From Niebla homalea (lineage: Eukaryota > Ascomycota > Lecanoromycetes > Lecanorales > Ramalinaceae): a DNA stretch of 64,000 bases. Positions 22,166 through 33,820 of the stretch are shown here, piece by piece. The notes beneath the pieces were generated by a model. The model was not told where the DNA came from. It ran no database searches and was given only the letters and a program-made list of their open reading frames with translations. A program made the translations under genes and the position numbers. The stretch's first letter is position 1; each line of letters begins with the position of its first letter. The DNA lies in assembly GCA_019925105.1 (NCBI GenBank), contig JAHGAU010000001.1:3038001-3102000 (forward strand), read 5' to 3'.

Positions 22166-22815
22166 TCGCAGGTAAAGGAGTAGAGAATACCATGATACTG
22201 TCAAAGCTGGCGTTGGGAGGCTGGACATGTTGTGGAGACCTTAGTGGATGGCGCTTCAATGAATCATGCAAGCCTGTGGATAGATTGCCAATGTGATTCT
22301 TTTGAACCTAAATACGATTGTCGCTACGATGGTACTAACGAAGATTGACATGCACCGTGCCAAGTCTGAGGTGCGAATGATTGGTCCCGGAGACTGATGT
22401 CGGCCGTCCTCCGGTGGCAGCCCTTCCCCGGCAGTGAGAATGGCTTGCCAAGTAAAAGCCTCCTTCCCACTCATGATGTATTGCTTTCACTTTCGAGTGG
22501 ACTGTTCCGCCATCTGCCAGGCGATTTGGGAAATGGCGTTGGAAACATGGCTCAGTATCTGCGCCGTGGCACCGCCCGAAAACGTAGAAAAAGCCGTCGG
22601 CGGCACAATTGACTCCGTACGCGCCGTGATGCATTGAGAAAGTCTTCGAATTATATAAGAGTCCATGGCCCTCCCGTTGTCTATGCTATGTGCACCGCCA
22701 GAACCAACACCTTCTTTGACATCTCCCGCAACATTCGCCAGCCACACCCTTCATTTACAATTCTTCCTAATCCACCGAGTACCTCTACAAGATCAATAAT
22801 CACGACATCGACACA
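22166..22815. other. Intergenic/promoter region of the RTA1-like gene
   Basis: Overlapping short frames on both strands (22256-22640) have no recognisable content. The last 170 bases contain a TATA-like box and an A/C-rich leader before the ATG at 22816. Confidence 0.4.
22652..22658 (+). promoter_or_regulatory. TATA-like box of the RTA1-like gene
   Basis: A TATATAA motif about 160 bp upstream of the RTA1-like start codon, followed by a pyrimidine- and CAACA-rich leader. Confidence 0.4.
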
Positions 22816-23712
22816 ATGGGAGACAACTACTATGGCGGATACATCGATCCTGACCGTCCTAATCCCATGGGGCCCAACGATGCTCGCATCATCATTTACG
22901 GCTACATTCCATCCCAGGCCCTCTCAATCCTCGGCATGGCCCTCTTCGCCTTCTTGCTCGTAGTACACATCCTTCAAATCTACCGCTACCGCATCTGGTC
23001 CTTCATCCCGCTCGCCGTCGCGACACTCATGGAGATTGTGGGATACACATTCCGCTACCGCTCCTACCATGGCGATCCGTACAACAAAATCTACTTCATT
23101 GTTCAGTACTTCTTCATCGTCGTGGCTCCTGTCCTACTCTCGGCCAGCATCTACGTCTGCTTGACCAAGCTGATTCGTCGGACTCAGCGGGATTCTGCGA
23201 CGGGAGATGGCAGTGGAATGCGACCCAAGCCAATACTCTGGTTCTTCATCTCCGCTGATGCTGTCACAACGATCATTCAAGTTGTGGGGGCGTCCCTGAT
23301 CGGCACCAAGACTTCCAAGCATGAGGATCCGACAACAGCAAACAACATCCTCCTCGCAGGTCTCGCGGTCCAGACATTCTGCTTCGTCGTCTTCCTGGCA
23401 TTGTTCGCCTACTTCATCTTCACGAATGCGATCTCACAGATGTTCTCGGGTGCGAACGGTCACTACAAGGGCCGACCTTTCATTGCAGCATTGGGTGTTT
23501 CAAGCTTCCTGGTCTTCCTGAGAACCATCTTCAGGCTTGCGGAGACTAGCCAGGGCGTATTCGGATACCTGAGCAGCCACGAGGCCTTCTTCGGGAGTCT
23601 GGAGTTCGCGCCGATTGTGGTGGCAGTGGGGATCTTGGCAGTGTGGCATCCAGGCAGGTGGCCGATCGGGGGCTCGGAGGTCAAGCGCGAGAGTGGAGAA
23701 GCTCTGAGCTAG
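22816..23712 (+). CDS. RTA1-like membrane protein (lipid-translocating exporter family)
   Basis: A single-exon protein of 298 residues, the usual length for RTA1 proteins. These are seven-helix fungal membrane proteins linked to resistance to toxic amphiphiles and to sphingolipid-base export. Seven hydrophobic segments are visible. Family hallmarks include the Y-x-P-S start of the first helix, EIVGYTFRYRSY at its usual position after helix 2, YFFIVVAPVLLSASIY in helix 3, and a FRLAE motif near residue 240 before the last two helices. No defects are seen. It lies 0.8 kb upstream of a Zn2Cys6 regulator on the same strand. The substrate is unknown. Confidence 0.9.
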   Translation: MGDNYYGGYIDPDRPNPMGPNDARIIIYGYIPSQALSILGMALFAFLLVVHILQIYRYRIWSFIPLAVATLMEIVGYTFRYRSYHGDPYNKIYFIVQYFFIVVAPVLLSASIYVCLTKLIRRTQRDSATGDGSGMRPKPILWFFISADAVTTIIQVVGASLIGTKTSKHEDPTTANNILLAGLAVQTFCFVVFLALFAYFIFTNAISQMFSGANGHYKGRPFIAALGVSSFLVFLRTIFRLAETSQGVFGYLSSHEAFFGSLEFAPIVVAVGILAVWHPGRWPIGGSEVKRESGEALS

Positions 23713-24508
23713 TGGCTTGCCTAATCGAGAGTCCAAAAAGAGTCTAGATCACATCATGCTTTTCGTATTCGCGATAGAGAAAGACCGTGCGGGAGGAATC
23801 ATGACTCGGAATGAATAATGTCGACTTCAAGCTCCGCTCACGTGATCGTTTTCAAAGATCCACTTTTGCAACTTCTCCAGCTTATTCGGGTCGTCTTTCG
23901 TACTCGTATATGTGAGTGCGAGTCTAGAATGTGACGTGCGATCGCTTGTCTGGGCTGGTCCCAATTTTCTCTTCAGTGGAGATGGTGTTGTTGAAATGAT
24001 GCCCTTATTGACTTGGCAAGATTTACGCAGTCTCATCCTTTTGATTCCGGTCCAAGGTAGCCAGCGTTCGAGAAACAATCTGAGGCCGTTTGAGAGAAAC
24101 AGATCATAATGGCAGCATTCCATATTGATGGGAAATAGTGAAGGCTGGGAAGAGGAAATGCATGCATCGACAGCAATTTGAGAGGAAAGGCCTCTGGGGC
24201 AGTGCCAAGCGCTCCTTGCCAAGCCTGACTAATCAAGTCATATCTCAATCAAGTCTAGCCCTCAACGACTTTCAAACGAAAACGAGGCTCGGTGGAGTCT
24301 GATACCAATTTTCTATCATAGATATCTACCCACTTGGCTGATAGCTCATTCACTTATCTAGGTAGGCACCTTCGGCTTCCGAAATTGGCACACAAAGATT
24401 GCGGCATTGGTAACCAACACTCCAACTTATTGGTGTCGACTGAGAAAAGTGAGCCGTCGTCTCCATCATTTAGGAACGATAGACCTGTACGGCGCGCTGG
24501 ATTCCTCA
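23713..24508. other. Intergenic region between the RTA1-like gene and the Zn2Cys6 regulator
   Basis: A minus-strand frame of 131 codons (23827-24222) is open but has no recognisable domain. The regulator frame is open upstream of 24509 but without family-like content, so it is taken as leader. Confidence 0.35.
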
Positions 24509-26734
24509 ATGTCGTCAAATAGCATTGCAAAGGATTTTGTACCATCCACTAAAGCATGTGTGGCCTGCCGTAAACTCAAGGTCCGTTGCATCATTGAGGA
24601 GAGCTCGGAGGAGAGGCGATGTCAGAGATGTACCAAATTCGATCAGGAATGCGTCTTTGCTCAGATTCAGAGGAGGAAGCAGCGCAAGCGGACTGATGTT
24701 CGGGTTGCCGAGCTGGAAAAAGAACTCCTTTCCATGAGAGGTATGTTGAATCGTGATGGCAATGCTACCATATCATCTCAAAGCGAGGCTCCAAAAGCAA
24801 CCTCGTCAGTCTCCTTGAGCCTCCCTCAGTCGCCACCTACTGTGGATCCTCAAAATGCTGCCCTAGGACCCGTGAACAGTGAGCATGATCCGCCACAGCC
24901 CCCCCACTGTGATTCCGACCTGATACCGGGTGACCTTGCGCACTCCCTGTTTGAGACCTATACCAAAGATCTTGTTGCCCACTATCCTGCCGTCACCTTC
25001 TCGCCAGGATATTCAGTCGAAGATCTCAGAAGAGAAAAGCCGACTTTGTTCCTGGCTGTCATGGCAGTAGCTACAAGAGAGGCATACACAGAGCTATCCC
25101 GTGTGTTGGACAGGCAAGTACTGCAGTCTTACGCAAATCGTGTCTTCATGAGCAGCGAGCAGTCCCTGGAGCTCGTGCAGTCAATGATCTTGACAGCGGT
25201 CTGGTATTCTCCGCCTGAGAGGAACAGCCAAGGGCAGCACAAATTCTATGAGTACATTCACATGGCGGCTACAATGGCTATGGATCTTGGTCTTGGAAGC
25301 AGACCACCAGATGCAAGAAGGCCTGGATCACCCAGGTCCATCGAACATGGAAATCCACTTTCACGTGAATTCGCTTTCGAGGCTCAAGATCCTGAGAAAT
25401 CCAAGAGTGACAATTCTAGGACCCTGTTGGCGTGTTACCTCATGTGTTCCGGGTACGTATCATGAAGAGGCCGCCGTGCCATTTCTGACATCTTCTTAGC
25501 GTGGCCCTGAGCCTGCGCCGCCCAAGCTTCCTTCGGTACAATGACTGGATCCAGGAATGTGCCGGATACCTACAGACTGCTCCCACGGCAACATTGCCCG
25601 ATCGTCGCCTTGTCGCTTGGACAAGACTCATGAGCGTAGCAGAAGGGATTGCTACATCTTTCTCATTTGAGGATACAAGCAAGATCGCAAATATCAACGA
25701 TCCGCAGACCCAGATCCTGCTCAAAAAATGCGATTTGCTCCTTGGTGAATGGCGCTTGAGCCTTGGCCCTGATGTTATGAACGGTCAGAGTCTTTGTCAT
25801 CTCTCAATAAGACATTGGATTAACGTCAATGTTAGGATCCTTGGAGCTTTTTTACCACTACCTGAGTATACAAGCGCACGAGCTTGCGCTGCATCAATAC
25901 TTCAAGCCAGAGGATTTCAGGCCACCTTACTCTTTTGAAGTCCTTCGCGCCCCCAAGAATGGGAACGGCAATGCACTTCCACACCTCGATTCCATCCTCC
26001 GATGCGTCATGTCCGCCCATTCCCTGATAGAGACTTTTCTTCACATGGACGTCAGATCACTTCGAACCTCCCCCATAGTCAACTATATTCGTTTCTCGTA
26101 TGCATTCTTTGTCCTTGAAATGATTGCCTCCTCTGTTGGCGCTTCCTATGATACCACGAGCATCTTTTTGAACCGCGAAAGCCTCCAGCTTGAGCACTAT
26201 TCTTCATTGGTCATCAAGCATCTCAATGCAGTAGTTGGACCAGCCAGATGCAAAGTCCCAGCATTGTTCCTCAATCTGGTGCTTAGACTTCGTGCTTGGC
26301 ACCAACGCAATGAGATGCAGCCATCTGAGTGGTTTGCACCTGAGAATCATTCCCAAGGACTGCCTCCCCAAGCGTCTTTATCAGATGACCGGGAGTTGAG
26401 TTCTGCAGCTATCTTTGATGATCGGCAAATGGCATCGGGGGAAGGCCGACACTCAACATCTTTCAATAATAGTTTCAATCGCACCCCAGCCATGACGATG
26501 AGTGACGATGCATCACATGCTTCAACAGCCCAACATTCAGCTCTCCTGCAGAACATGGATTCTGAATCCTGGCATATCTACGGCGACTGGAATGATGATT
26601 TCTTAGGCCCTAGTGGCCAAGGATCAAATGACACCTTTACCGATATCTCAATGCTCGATCAAATGGACTTTGATCTTAACGCGTTTCCGCTTTTTCGGGA
26701 TGATGGGGAGGTCTCGATTCACTCTACCATGTGA
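24509..26734 (+). CDS. Zn2Cys6 fungal transcription factor
   Basis: A nuclear regulator with an N-terminal binuclear zinc cluster. Exons 24509-25452, 25500-25783 and 25836-26734 give 708 residues. The cluster starts near residue 16 as C-x2-C-x6-C-x10-C-x2-C-x6-C (CVACRKLKVRC .. CQRCTKFDQEC), followed by a basic linker (RRKQRKR) and a short coiled coil (VAELEKELLSMRGML). The central fungal transcription-factor homology region runs from about residue 140. The C-terminus is acidic and Ser/Asp-rich, like an activation region. I chose the ATG at 24509 because it lies 15 residues before the first Cys. Intron 2 (25784-25835) explains the frame change near 25830 and gives a smooth join (DVMNGSLELFYHY). 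It is not adjacent to either PKS, and its targets are unknown. Confidence 0.9.
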
Positions 26735-28984
26735 ATGCATCCTCGACAAGAACACGAGTCAGAATCCCGGCCCGGATAATCTTTATGCGGTAATCTCTTC
26801 GCAACAATAGCATGTTGAACATATTGTTTGAACGCCCCGCACGCCGAAGCGATCTGATGACTGCGACTTGAGGCAAAACCATAGCACCGTGTAGCGACGC
26901 ATATGCAGGTACAGATCAAGAACATTAGGACCCGTGCACAACGTGCTCTAGGAGCCGAACAATGCTCTTCCGCTACCGATATCGGAGACTGATGAGCATT
27001 AAAGGATTGGGGCCTATGGATCGAGCACCAGCCAACTAGTCTGGCGTAATTCTGCTTGTACAAGTCCTGTCTGGACTCAAAAGGAAATTCGGACTGCTGA
27101 CATCTATTTATCATTTCTACGTTTTGAAGTGACAGCAAAGGTATCAGATGGTCTGCACAAAGCCATTCCCTTTCCACGCCATGAAAAGGGATGGAACATT
27201 TACGCTACCTTTTGACAACGCTTTTCCGCCGAAGATGAGCACAGTGGCGGCTCTGCGGACTCTCAGACATGGGAACAGACTGCCTTGCACGAATGAATTG
27301 GCTTACGCCGTTGACATCGCTTGGGGACAAGCCAGAACAGATCTTGGAGATTGCTAAGCGATCAAGAACACCGGCAGCTGTATCCTGAGCTGTATGATGG
27401 GGGTGAGGAGAGCGCTAAAAACACCAGACCTCTTCTTGAACCATTCAAGAAGAACCACATGATATCCAGACTTCCGCAAAAGTTCTCATATATCAACTAT
27501 ACTGTCTATTGTACTTTATCCGGCATTCGACTAGGCGCCCTTGACCCCTTCCTCATGGCCTCACGACCCCTCTGATTATCATGAAACCGCTTTAAAGTCA
27601 GTCTAAAAGATCCTGAGCATCTACACCACATTGGTCTAACACGACCGGGCAACAGCGCACGAATCCGAGAATTACCGCGGCCCGGTCAACCCTAAGTCGA
27701 GCCTCCCAGTGGCCCTCCGAGCTATCCACAGCTCCATCTACACTGACTGGGCATATGTCCGCACGGTCCTACATCAATGAGTCCTCGAAGGCAGCAACCG
27801 CGGGGTAGTCATCACAAGCATGCGCGTCTACGCCAACATGAAGATGACATCGCAAAACGGATCCGTCAGATTGACACCTGGGGCAGACACGCGGCCGGCA
27901 AGTTCTTCACATCAGGGAACACCAAGCTCATCTATATGGGCTCCGGATCATCACGCACGCGGACCTCCCACTGCCAGGTAGATCCCTTCACATTCTCAGC
28001 GACCCTCTCAACCCGCCCGACCCCATCTTCATTACGCCGAGCTTGCTCACGAATAGTTGGGCAGTCAAACAAGTTCCCTGCTGCTCGTTGGGCCCAAGGT
28101 TAGGAATGTCGAGAAGGACATCAATTTGCCAACCATTTCGAATGATAAGTGCGTGAAATTGAGGCCGCCCATGCGGAGTCTACTGCCCATCATTTTGCCC
28201 CTTGTCCCGATTTACAACCTGTTGAGGGGCCAACTCGTAGTCGAGACAGCATTTGTTGGTCAGGACCCTCGCGACCGCGAATGAGAAGGAAATCACGCTG
28301 AAGGCAGGAAGGGCTGACCCAACTGGCCGAGACGGCAGCGAATGAGTGAGACGGACAGGGGTAGCGCATGGGGGACATGAAAGACATGCTCAGTTGCATT
28401 GACAGTTTCGTGAAAGCCTCTTGGTCCGCCAAGTTAGCTTGGCGAGTGAGCAAGTGCTCATCCTGACGACGCCGGCGCCGCTGTGGCTTCTCCGATTGAG
28501 GCGTAGCAACGATGTCATTTCACGGGGTCAACAACTTCCCACAACTTTCTTTCTATGAAACAGCCTCACTTTAGGGGATCCGTCCGATAAGGTGGTGGAT
28601 GCGTGGATGATTCGTTGACCGATGGAATTGAGGCGGGGCTATCAGCTGTGATGCGTTGATGCTGGAAAAGGCATCATCTTGTAATGCTATGGCATAGTTG
28701 GGAGTGCGGTTGCATTGCGTAGGACGTGAAGAATGGACATCGGTGGAGAAGCTGCACGTACTCGGCGAAGAATCTGAAGGCTTCGTTATGTGTTGCGCAG
28801 AGAATGTATGGTTCCAGCTTTTTCGTTTTGCAGGCAGCCCAAAAGGGGCCATTATTTGGTGTCGAATTGTTTCGGGGTGTATCTGACAAGACACGAACTG
28901 CCTCAAAGGCCAAGTGAGGAATGCTCTCCAATTATACTCTGGGAGGTTCTTGGATGATCTATACCTGGGAAGAGCCAACTTAAT
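26735..28984. other. Gene-free stretch with possible coding debris
   Basis: About 2.2 kb without a gene I can support. On the plus strand, 27590-28130 holds protein-like stretches in all three frames (for instance LSDPLNPPDPIFITPS near 27990-28040), interrupted by stops. That suggests an old degraded gene of unknown family. The P450 pseudogene's frame runs on without a stop from 28984 to 28571 on the minus strand, but without recognisable content. Confidence 0.35.
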
Positions 28985-30754
28985 TGTAGTGTTTTCAGGT
29001 CGCGCCAGGTCAAGCCCCGGTTCTAAGGACTTCGGGGCCTCATGGAAGCGGACTTGCACACCGGTACCGCTCTGTATTGCGAGATTGAACTTCAGTTTCA
29101 TCGGCTGGGCCGGGATCGCCATATTCTCCAATTTGTCGAAGCGTTGAAGTAGCCGAACCAAACAGTACGACGCTTCGATCCGCGCGAGGTTTTCTGGATG
29201 GCAAATCTCATCAGTCAGCTACTTCCACCAAAGCACAACGCCAGAGCACCCCCTGTGATTCTCTCAGAGGCACAAGCAGGGAACATAGATGCTACTGACG
29301 GCCACGACAAATCCTTTGGCCCCTTACCAAAGGGTAAAAACTCCAGGCCCGGATCCTTACTGCCCTCCCATCGGTCAGGTCTAAATTCAGCGGCATCGAT
29401 TCCCCAGAGATCGGTCGTGCGGCTCATCGCGTAGAGAGAAATGTACATTGTACTGCCTCGAGGAACGAAAGCTGACAGCTTGCCATCCGGCCCTCCACAA
29501 TGGGGCAGTATCGTGTCCGTCAAACAAGTCCGTTCAGGAATAGGTAAAATTACCAGCAAGTGCAGAACCTCATTAACAACGCACTCGATGCAGATGCATG
29601 ACATCAGCGTAGCATGGTTGAAGGGCGCCTTGTCGTCAGCTCCAAAGTGTGCAAGGATTATAGCGCGCCATCTCGAATATGTAGGGGGATCGCGTGCAAG
29701 GAAGTAAATTGCCCAGGCCAACAGGGAGGCGACCAGATCGTTTGCCGCCGAGATGATGCCACTGAACTGACGTATCTCCTCAAGGGAGTAAGTCGATTCG
29801 GCGAGCTCTTCCAAGAGGATGAATCTTTGATCCTTCCCCTCTGAAGTCGTATCTTTGGACGTGGAGAGGACATGGGAGATGAAACGGTCGATGTGAGCAT
29901 TCACATGATAGCAGTGGTACGCGAAATCCCGCTTGATATCGACCAGCCAGTGAAAAATTGCCCAGAATGAGTCGGGTGCTCTACCAATTTTTGGCGGAGT
30001 CAGAATGGTAGGCAAAAGTACTCTAATTGAGGGAAGTCGTGCTAGAAGTGTCCAGCGTACGAAGGGCTTTCATCGTTTACACATGCACCGAACGACCGAA
30101 GATGAGTTCTATAACGACCTAGAAGATTGTTGTCAGTTCCTCTCATTAAGCGCCTTGATCCAGAAGAAAGGAGCTGGCCCACATCGAGAGTTATGTTCCG
30201 GAATAACGGCAGGATATCCACAGCCTGGGTCCATCGGTCCGCATATTGGTCTATCTTTAAAACCTCAGTCAGTGCATCAAGATGCCCTTCGAGAATCTCT
30301 GTTCGATAGACCTGATCGTGATGAAATTGAGGTCGCCAGCTGGCCCGCGTGCGCTTCCAAGGTTCACCCTTTAGGCTCGTTGGCATACACCGTAGGAGAG
30401 GGTAGAAACTCTTGATACGCGTTGAGCTGATGGAGAAATCGTGAGCTTGGTCCACGAGTATAACTTTCGCATTGTCTGGAGCTCGAGTCATCACCCTGTC
30501 GAGACGGAGCGCTTTGAATTGCATGGTGTGGACATCATTGCCGACCAAGTCAAAGAGATCAACCACGTAGAAAGGAAAATGGTGCTGTCTGACTGCCTGC
30601 AGAAGCTCCAAGGTGGTGGGAATGCCGAACAAGCCATTCGTACGGATGCGGGGAATGGCACCATCTTTCCCTTGATTGAGACCGGTGTACTGCGAGCATG
30701 AATTGCGGCAATAAATAAAACTACGATAAAGACAGGTGCTGTGGACAGCAGCAT
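28985..30754 (-). pseudogene. Cytochrome P450 pseudogene, CYP52-like
   Basis: Minus strand, reading from 30754. It begins with a membrane anchor (MLLSTAPVFIVVLFIAA), then the CYP52-type N-terminal region (GLFGIPTTLELLQ, STRIKSFYPLL, EPWKRTRASWRPQF), which sits one base out of frame with the anchor. The I-helix reads AANDLVAS where AGxDTT is expected, the K-helix ExxR is NEVLHL (Arg to His), and the meander DAAEFRPDRWE is preserved. In the haem loop FLPFGKGP is in one frame, while RICRGRQ follows one base out of phase at about 29307-29315. Splicing out 29194-29295 then restores NLARIEASYCLVRLLQRFD. The frameshifts and lost catalytic residues mean a dead gene. Known CYP52 enzymes hydroxylate alkanes and fatty acids. 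The original stop codon is no longer visible. Confidence 0.85.
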
Positions 30755-33700
30755 CACAGACAAAGCTTGCGTTTTGTCAAAGATTTCAAGTTTGTGCCAT
30801 TCAATCTTGTCGGACTTGTAGGTAAGAATATGGGAGCCATGAAGAGGGCTGAGAGGGCATCCGATGCCAGGCTTGAACCTGTCCACCATTTGGTAATCAT
30901 TTTGACTTTCTGAATCTCTCGGAAACGATTTGACGGGAGAGAATGCCGATGCCCGTTCTGAAGCTGGCTGATGCAAAATGCTGGCTGAGCGAAGATTACC
31001 GAGGATTACCGAAAAACCCATATCTAAAATCAAGTGCCAATGTGGCAGCCAATGGCAGCCAAGACCGAGCAGGCCCGAGGCGCGATAAAGGCATCAGTCC
31101 TCCACTAATGTCCGCACTGCTTTGCTGTAAGCTGCTAGCGTGTACCGCAATCAGCCAGACAATGTCCATGTCCAAGAAGACGACCTGGAATCGTCCCTGC
31201 CTACCTCATGCCAGTGTGATCATAGTGGCCCGGGCACTTCTTGGGAAGATCTACGTCAGAGACTTGTCAGTGGGAGTGCAGATCAACCTCGAAGCACGTC
31301 CAAAGTCTATGCACATGAATGGCCGTAGTGTCAAGAACGCTTACTGGAGTCGTCGTTGAAGCATGGTAACATGAGAGTCCTCCTGTCTGAATAGGCGTGT
31401 TTATTCAACTGCATGCGAGAGGTCAGAGGACAGCTAGACTGCCTGTCACACACACAGAAGGACTGGGGTATGCAGGGTATTGGTTGAATAGCCACCCTGG
31501 TCCTTGTTCTGCGGGACGTCCGTCAAGGCTGCCATTTCTTGACCGATCCAGCAGTGAGCGACAAGGTCACCGGGCTCCTCTTAAAGTTGAATCGCCCCCT
31601 CACAGCTTCTATGGTCCACTCACAGCGGCGGCGGCGAAGTCGCAAGGGTGAGAATGTTTGGGCTCCCCGGGCTCCCCCATTGATCCAACGGATACAAAAC
31701 CCCTCACAACTAGACATCAAACGAGTTCCATGACGCCTTCTACCCCGATACTGTCCTTTAGATGGGTGGATGCCGCGTCATGCCTTAAGAAGAGGTCTAA
31801 TGGCCGATATGGTGGAGAGAGGCGATTGGCACAGGAATGACACCCAACGTTATCCTGTGGAGTAGCTACACGGGGTGCACAGGAGACGTCAGATACCAAA
31901 CGTTGAGGTGTGGAATGTGTCTCAAATGCTGATGAGTGTGGGTATGCAAGGCCGGTAGCATTATTCAGATTGATTAGCTTCAGTGTGCTCCACGAGACAT
32001 CGAAGTCCATGATTGTCGCACTCGAATTCTTTGAAGCCAGTCACGCTCCCATGAGCGGCCAGCCTGAAGGGCACGACGGAATTGGTCACGAGCAAACCTC
32101 GTGGCGATTTTGCAAGAAACACGGATGTCTGCAATCATTCAATCTGGGTGCTTGAAGCACGGGATGGTTGCAGAAGAGCTTGAGCTTCGATTCATCCTCA
32201 GATCTTGGAATGACCCTCATTAGACTTCTCCTGATTGGGTAAGTTCTGGCCACGGGTCACTATCTTGCTATCCTTGAATTTGGTCAGAAATTTCAAGGAC
32301 CTATCTTGGCCTGATTCTGTTGAGCTCTTGCTAATTTCCGGCTGCATGAAACTGAGTCTACCAGACACCATTGCCTTCAAACAACATCACACCAACACTG
32401 TACAGTCCATTGATGGTGCTCACGCATTGTATGGGACTGCAACAGTCACCACACCCGCTCGCACAGCTCTACCATATGTGATGAGAGCATGCCAGCCGAG
32501 AAAACGAAGCAAAACATGATGCATGCAAGCCACCTGTCGAAAGCTTTTTCTCCTTTCAACACGAAACATGTCATCCCCTCTGAAACATCTGCAACTTCCT
32601 GATGGACCCATCTAACCGATCTTCCCCGGCTGCAGCTTTTGGGCTAAAGTCCGAAAATCTGGCGCATCCCTGCAGGCTGCAGGCAAAGAACCCTGTCGTA
32701 GATCGGTGAAGCGCATCAATGCACGACGCTGTTGTTTTGGCGCACACACTTCCCGAACTCCGTAGAAGCGCGTCGGTACCCTTGGCCCCACGGCGCCAAA
32801 GCTACGCTGTTCATGGCCTCGTGGTGGCCTTAAAAGTGGGCTAAGGATCGAAGGACCACGATCTTGCTTACGTTCAGGAGAGACGTCACGATCGAAGGTT
32901 ATCTATAGGAGTCGCAATGGACCGGGACGATTGATGGAAGCTTTGAAACAATCATCTTGTCGAATGGCCCAGGAAGACCCTACTCCACTGAATAGTCATC
33001 AGACTGGTTGGAGTGGTAGTCGGAATGTCATTAGTAAGTACATGGGATCACTGCCGCCGAGCAATCTACCTTTCGCATACAGCACCCTATGCAAGTACCG
33101 AAGTCTATTTCGCCTGCATGAGAGCGACTCGTCCCGGAAGTCTGTCCAGTCCTGGGTCGGTAAGCGTCCGTTTTCCTTGCAAGTGCGCGCTCCTCTAGCA
33201 CAGGCCCATGAATCTGCTTTGAAACAGGGAATTGGGCAGGCGGCGAGCGCTTGTAGAGTGTGCCAGGTTTTGTGAAAAAGGCGGTGAGGGCAGTTTGTTA
33301 GAGCAAGCAGCTGTATAGCCAGAACTCTGGAGGCATGGGAATATTGCGGGGAGCGTGTGTATCACTCACCATGGTCCATGAACGTGCGCATGCGAGGCCG
33401 GTGCCAGATATCAAGCGTGGAGCTTTTGCGCAGGAGATTTTGTGGATATGGAGCGAGTGGGATGAGGATCGTCGCCCCTAAGGATAGGGTCTTGATGGAC
33501 GGTGCTTCGAGTTGTAACGTCGTTTTAGGCTTCTATTCGCAAGCAGACGCGTAGCACGCTGGAACGAATATTCTGTCGTCCACGGGAGGATTGTGGGGGA
33601 GTCTAGTAAGCGATAGAAGCGGGCAGACCACTTCACAAGGCACACTTCGAATGCAAGACTAGAGACTATATATTTAATACGTGGGAGTCAGAAACCCTTG

Positions 33701-33820
33701 TCCCAAGCCCGCCAGATAGGAAATCCCCATCGAGTTGCTATACGTGAAACTCTGCTCGGTTAATGCTAAATGTCGTGAATATGCTATGCCACCAATGCCG
33801 CTTATGCAATTACCAAACGA
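30755..33820. other. Gene-free region, nothing recognised
   Basis: About 3 kb with short open frames only (up to about 115 codons at 32931-33275), none with motifs or plausible splicing. It lies between a P450 pseudogene and an intact secreted-protein gene. Confidence 0.4.

Noticed and set aside
25784..25945. Frameshift in the Zn2Cys6 regulator near 25830
   Set aside because: A 52-bp intron (25784-25835) joins both frames cleanly.
29194..29222. A 29-nt intron and an alternative haem loop (CFGG) in the P450 pseudogene
   Set aside because: Too short for a fungal intron. A 102-bp intron plus one base shift gives the far better RICRGRQ-NLARIEASY join.
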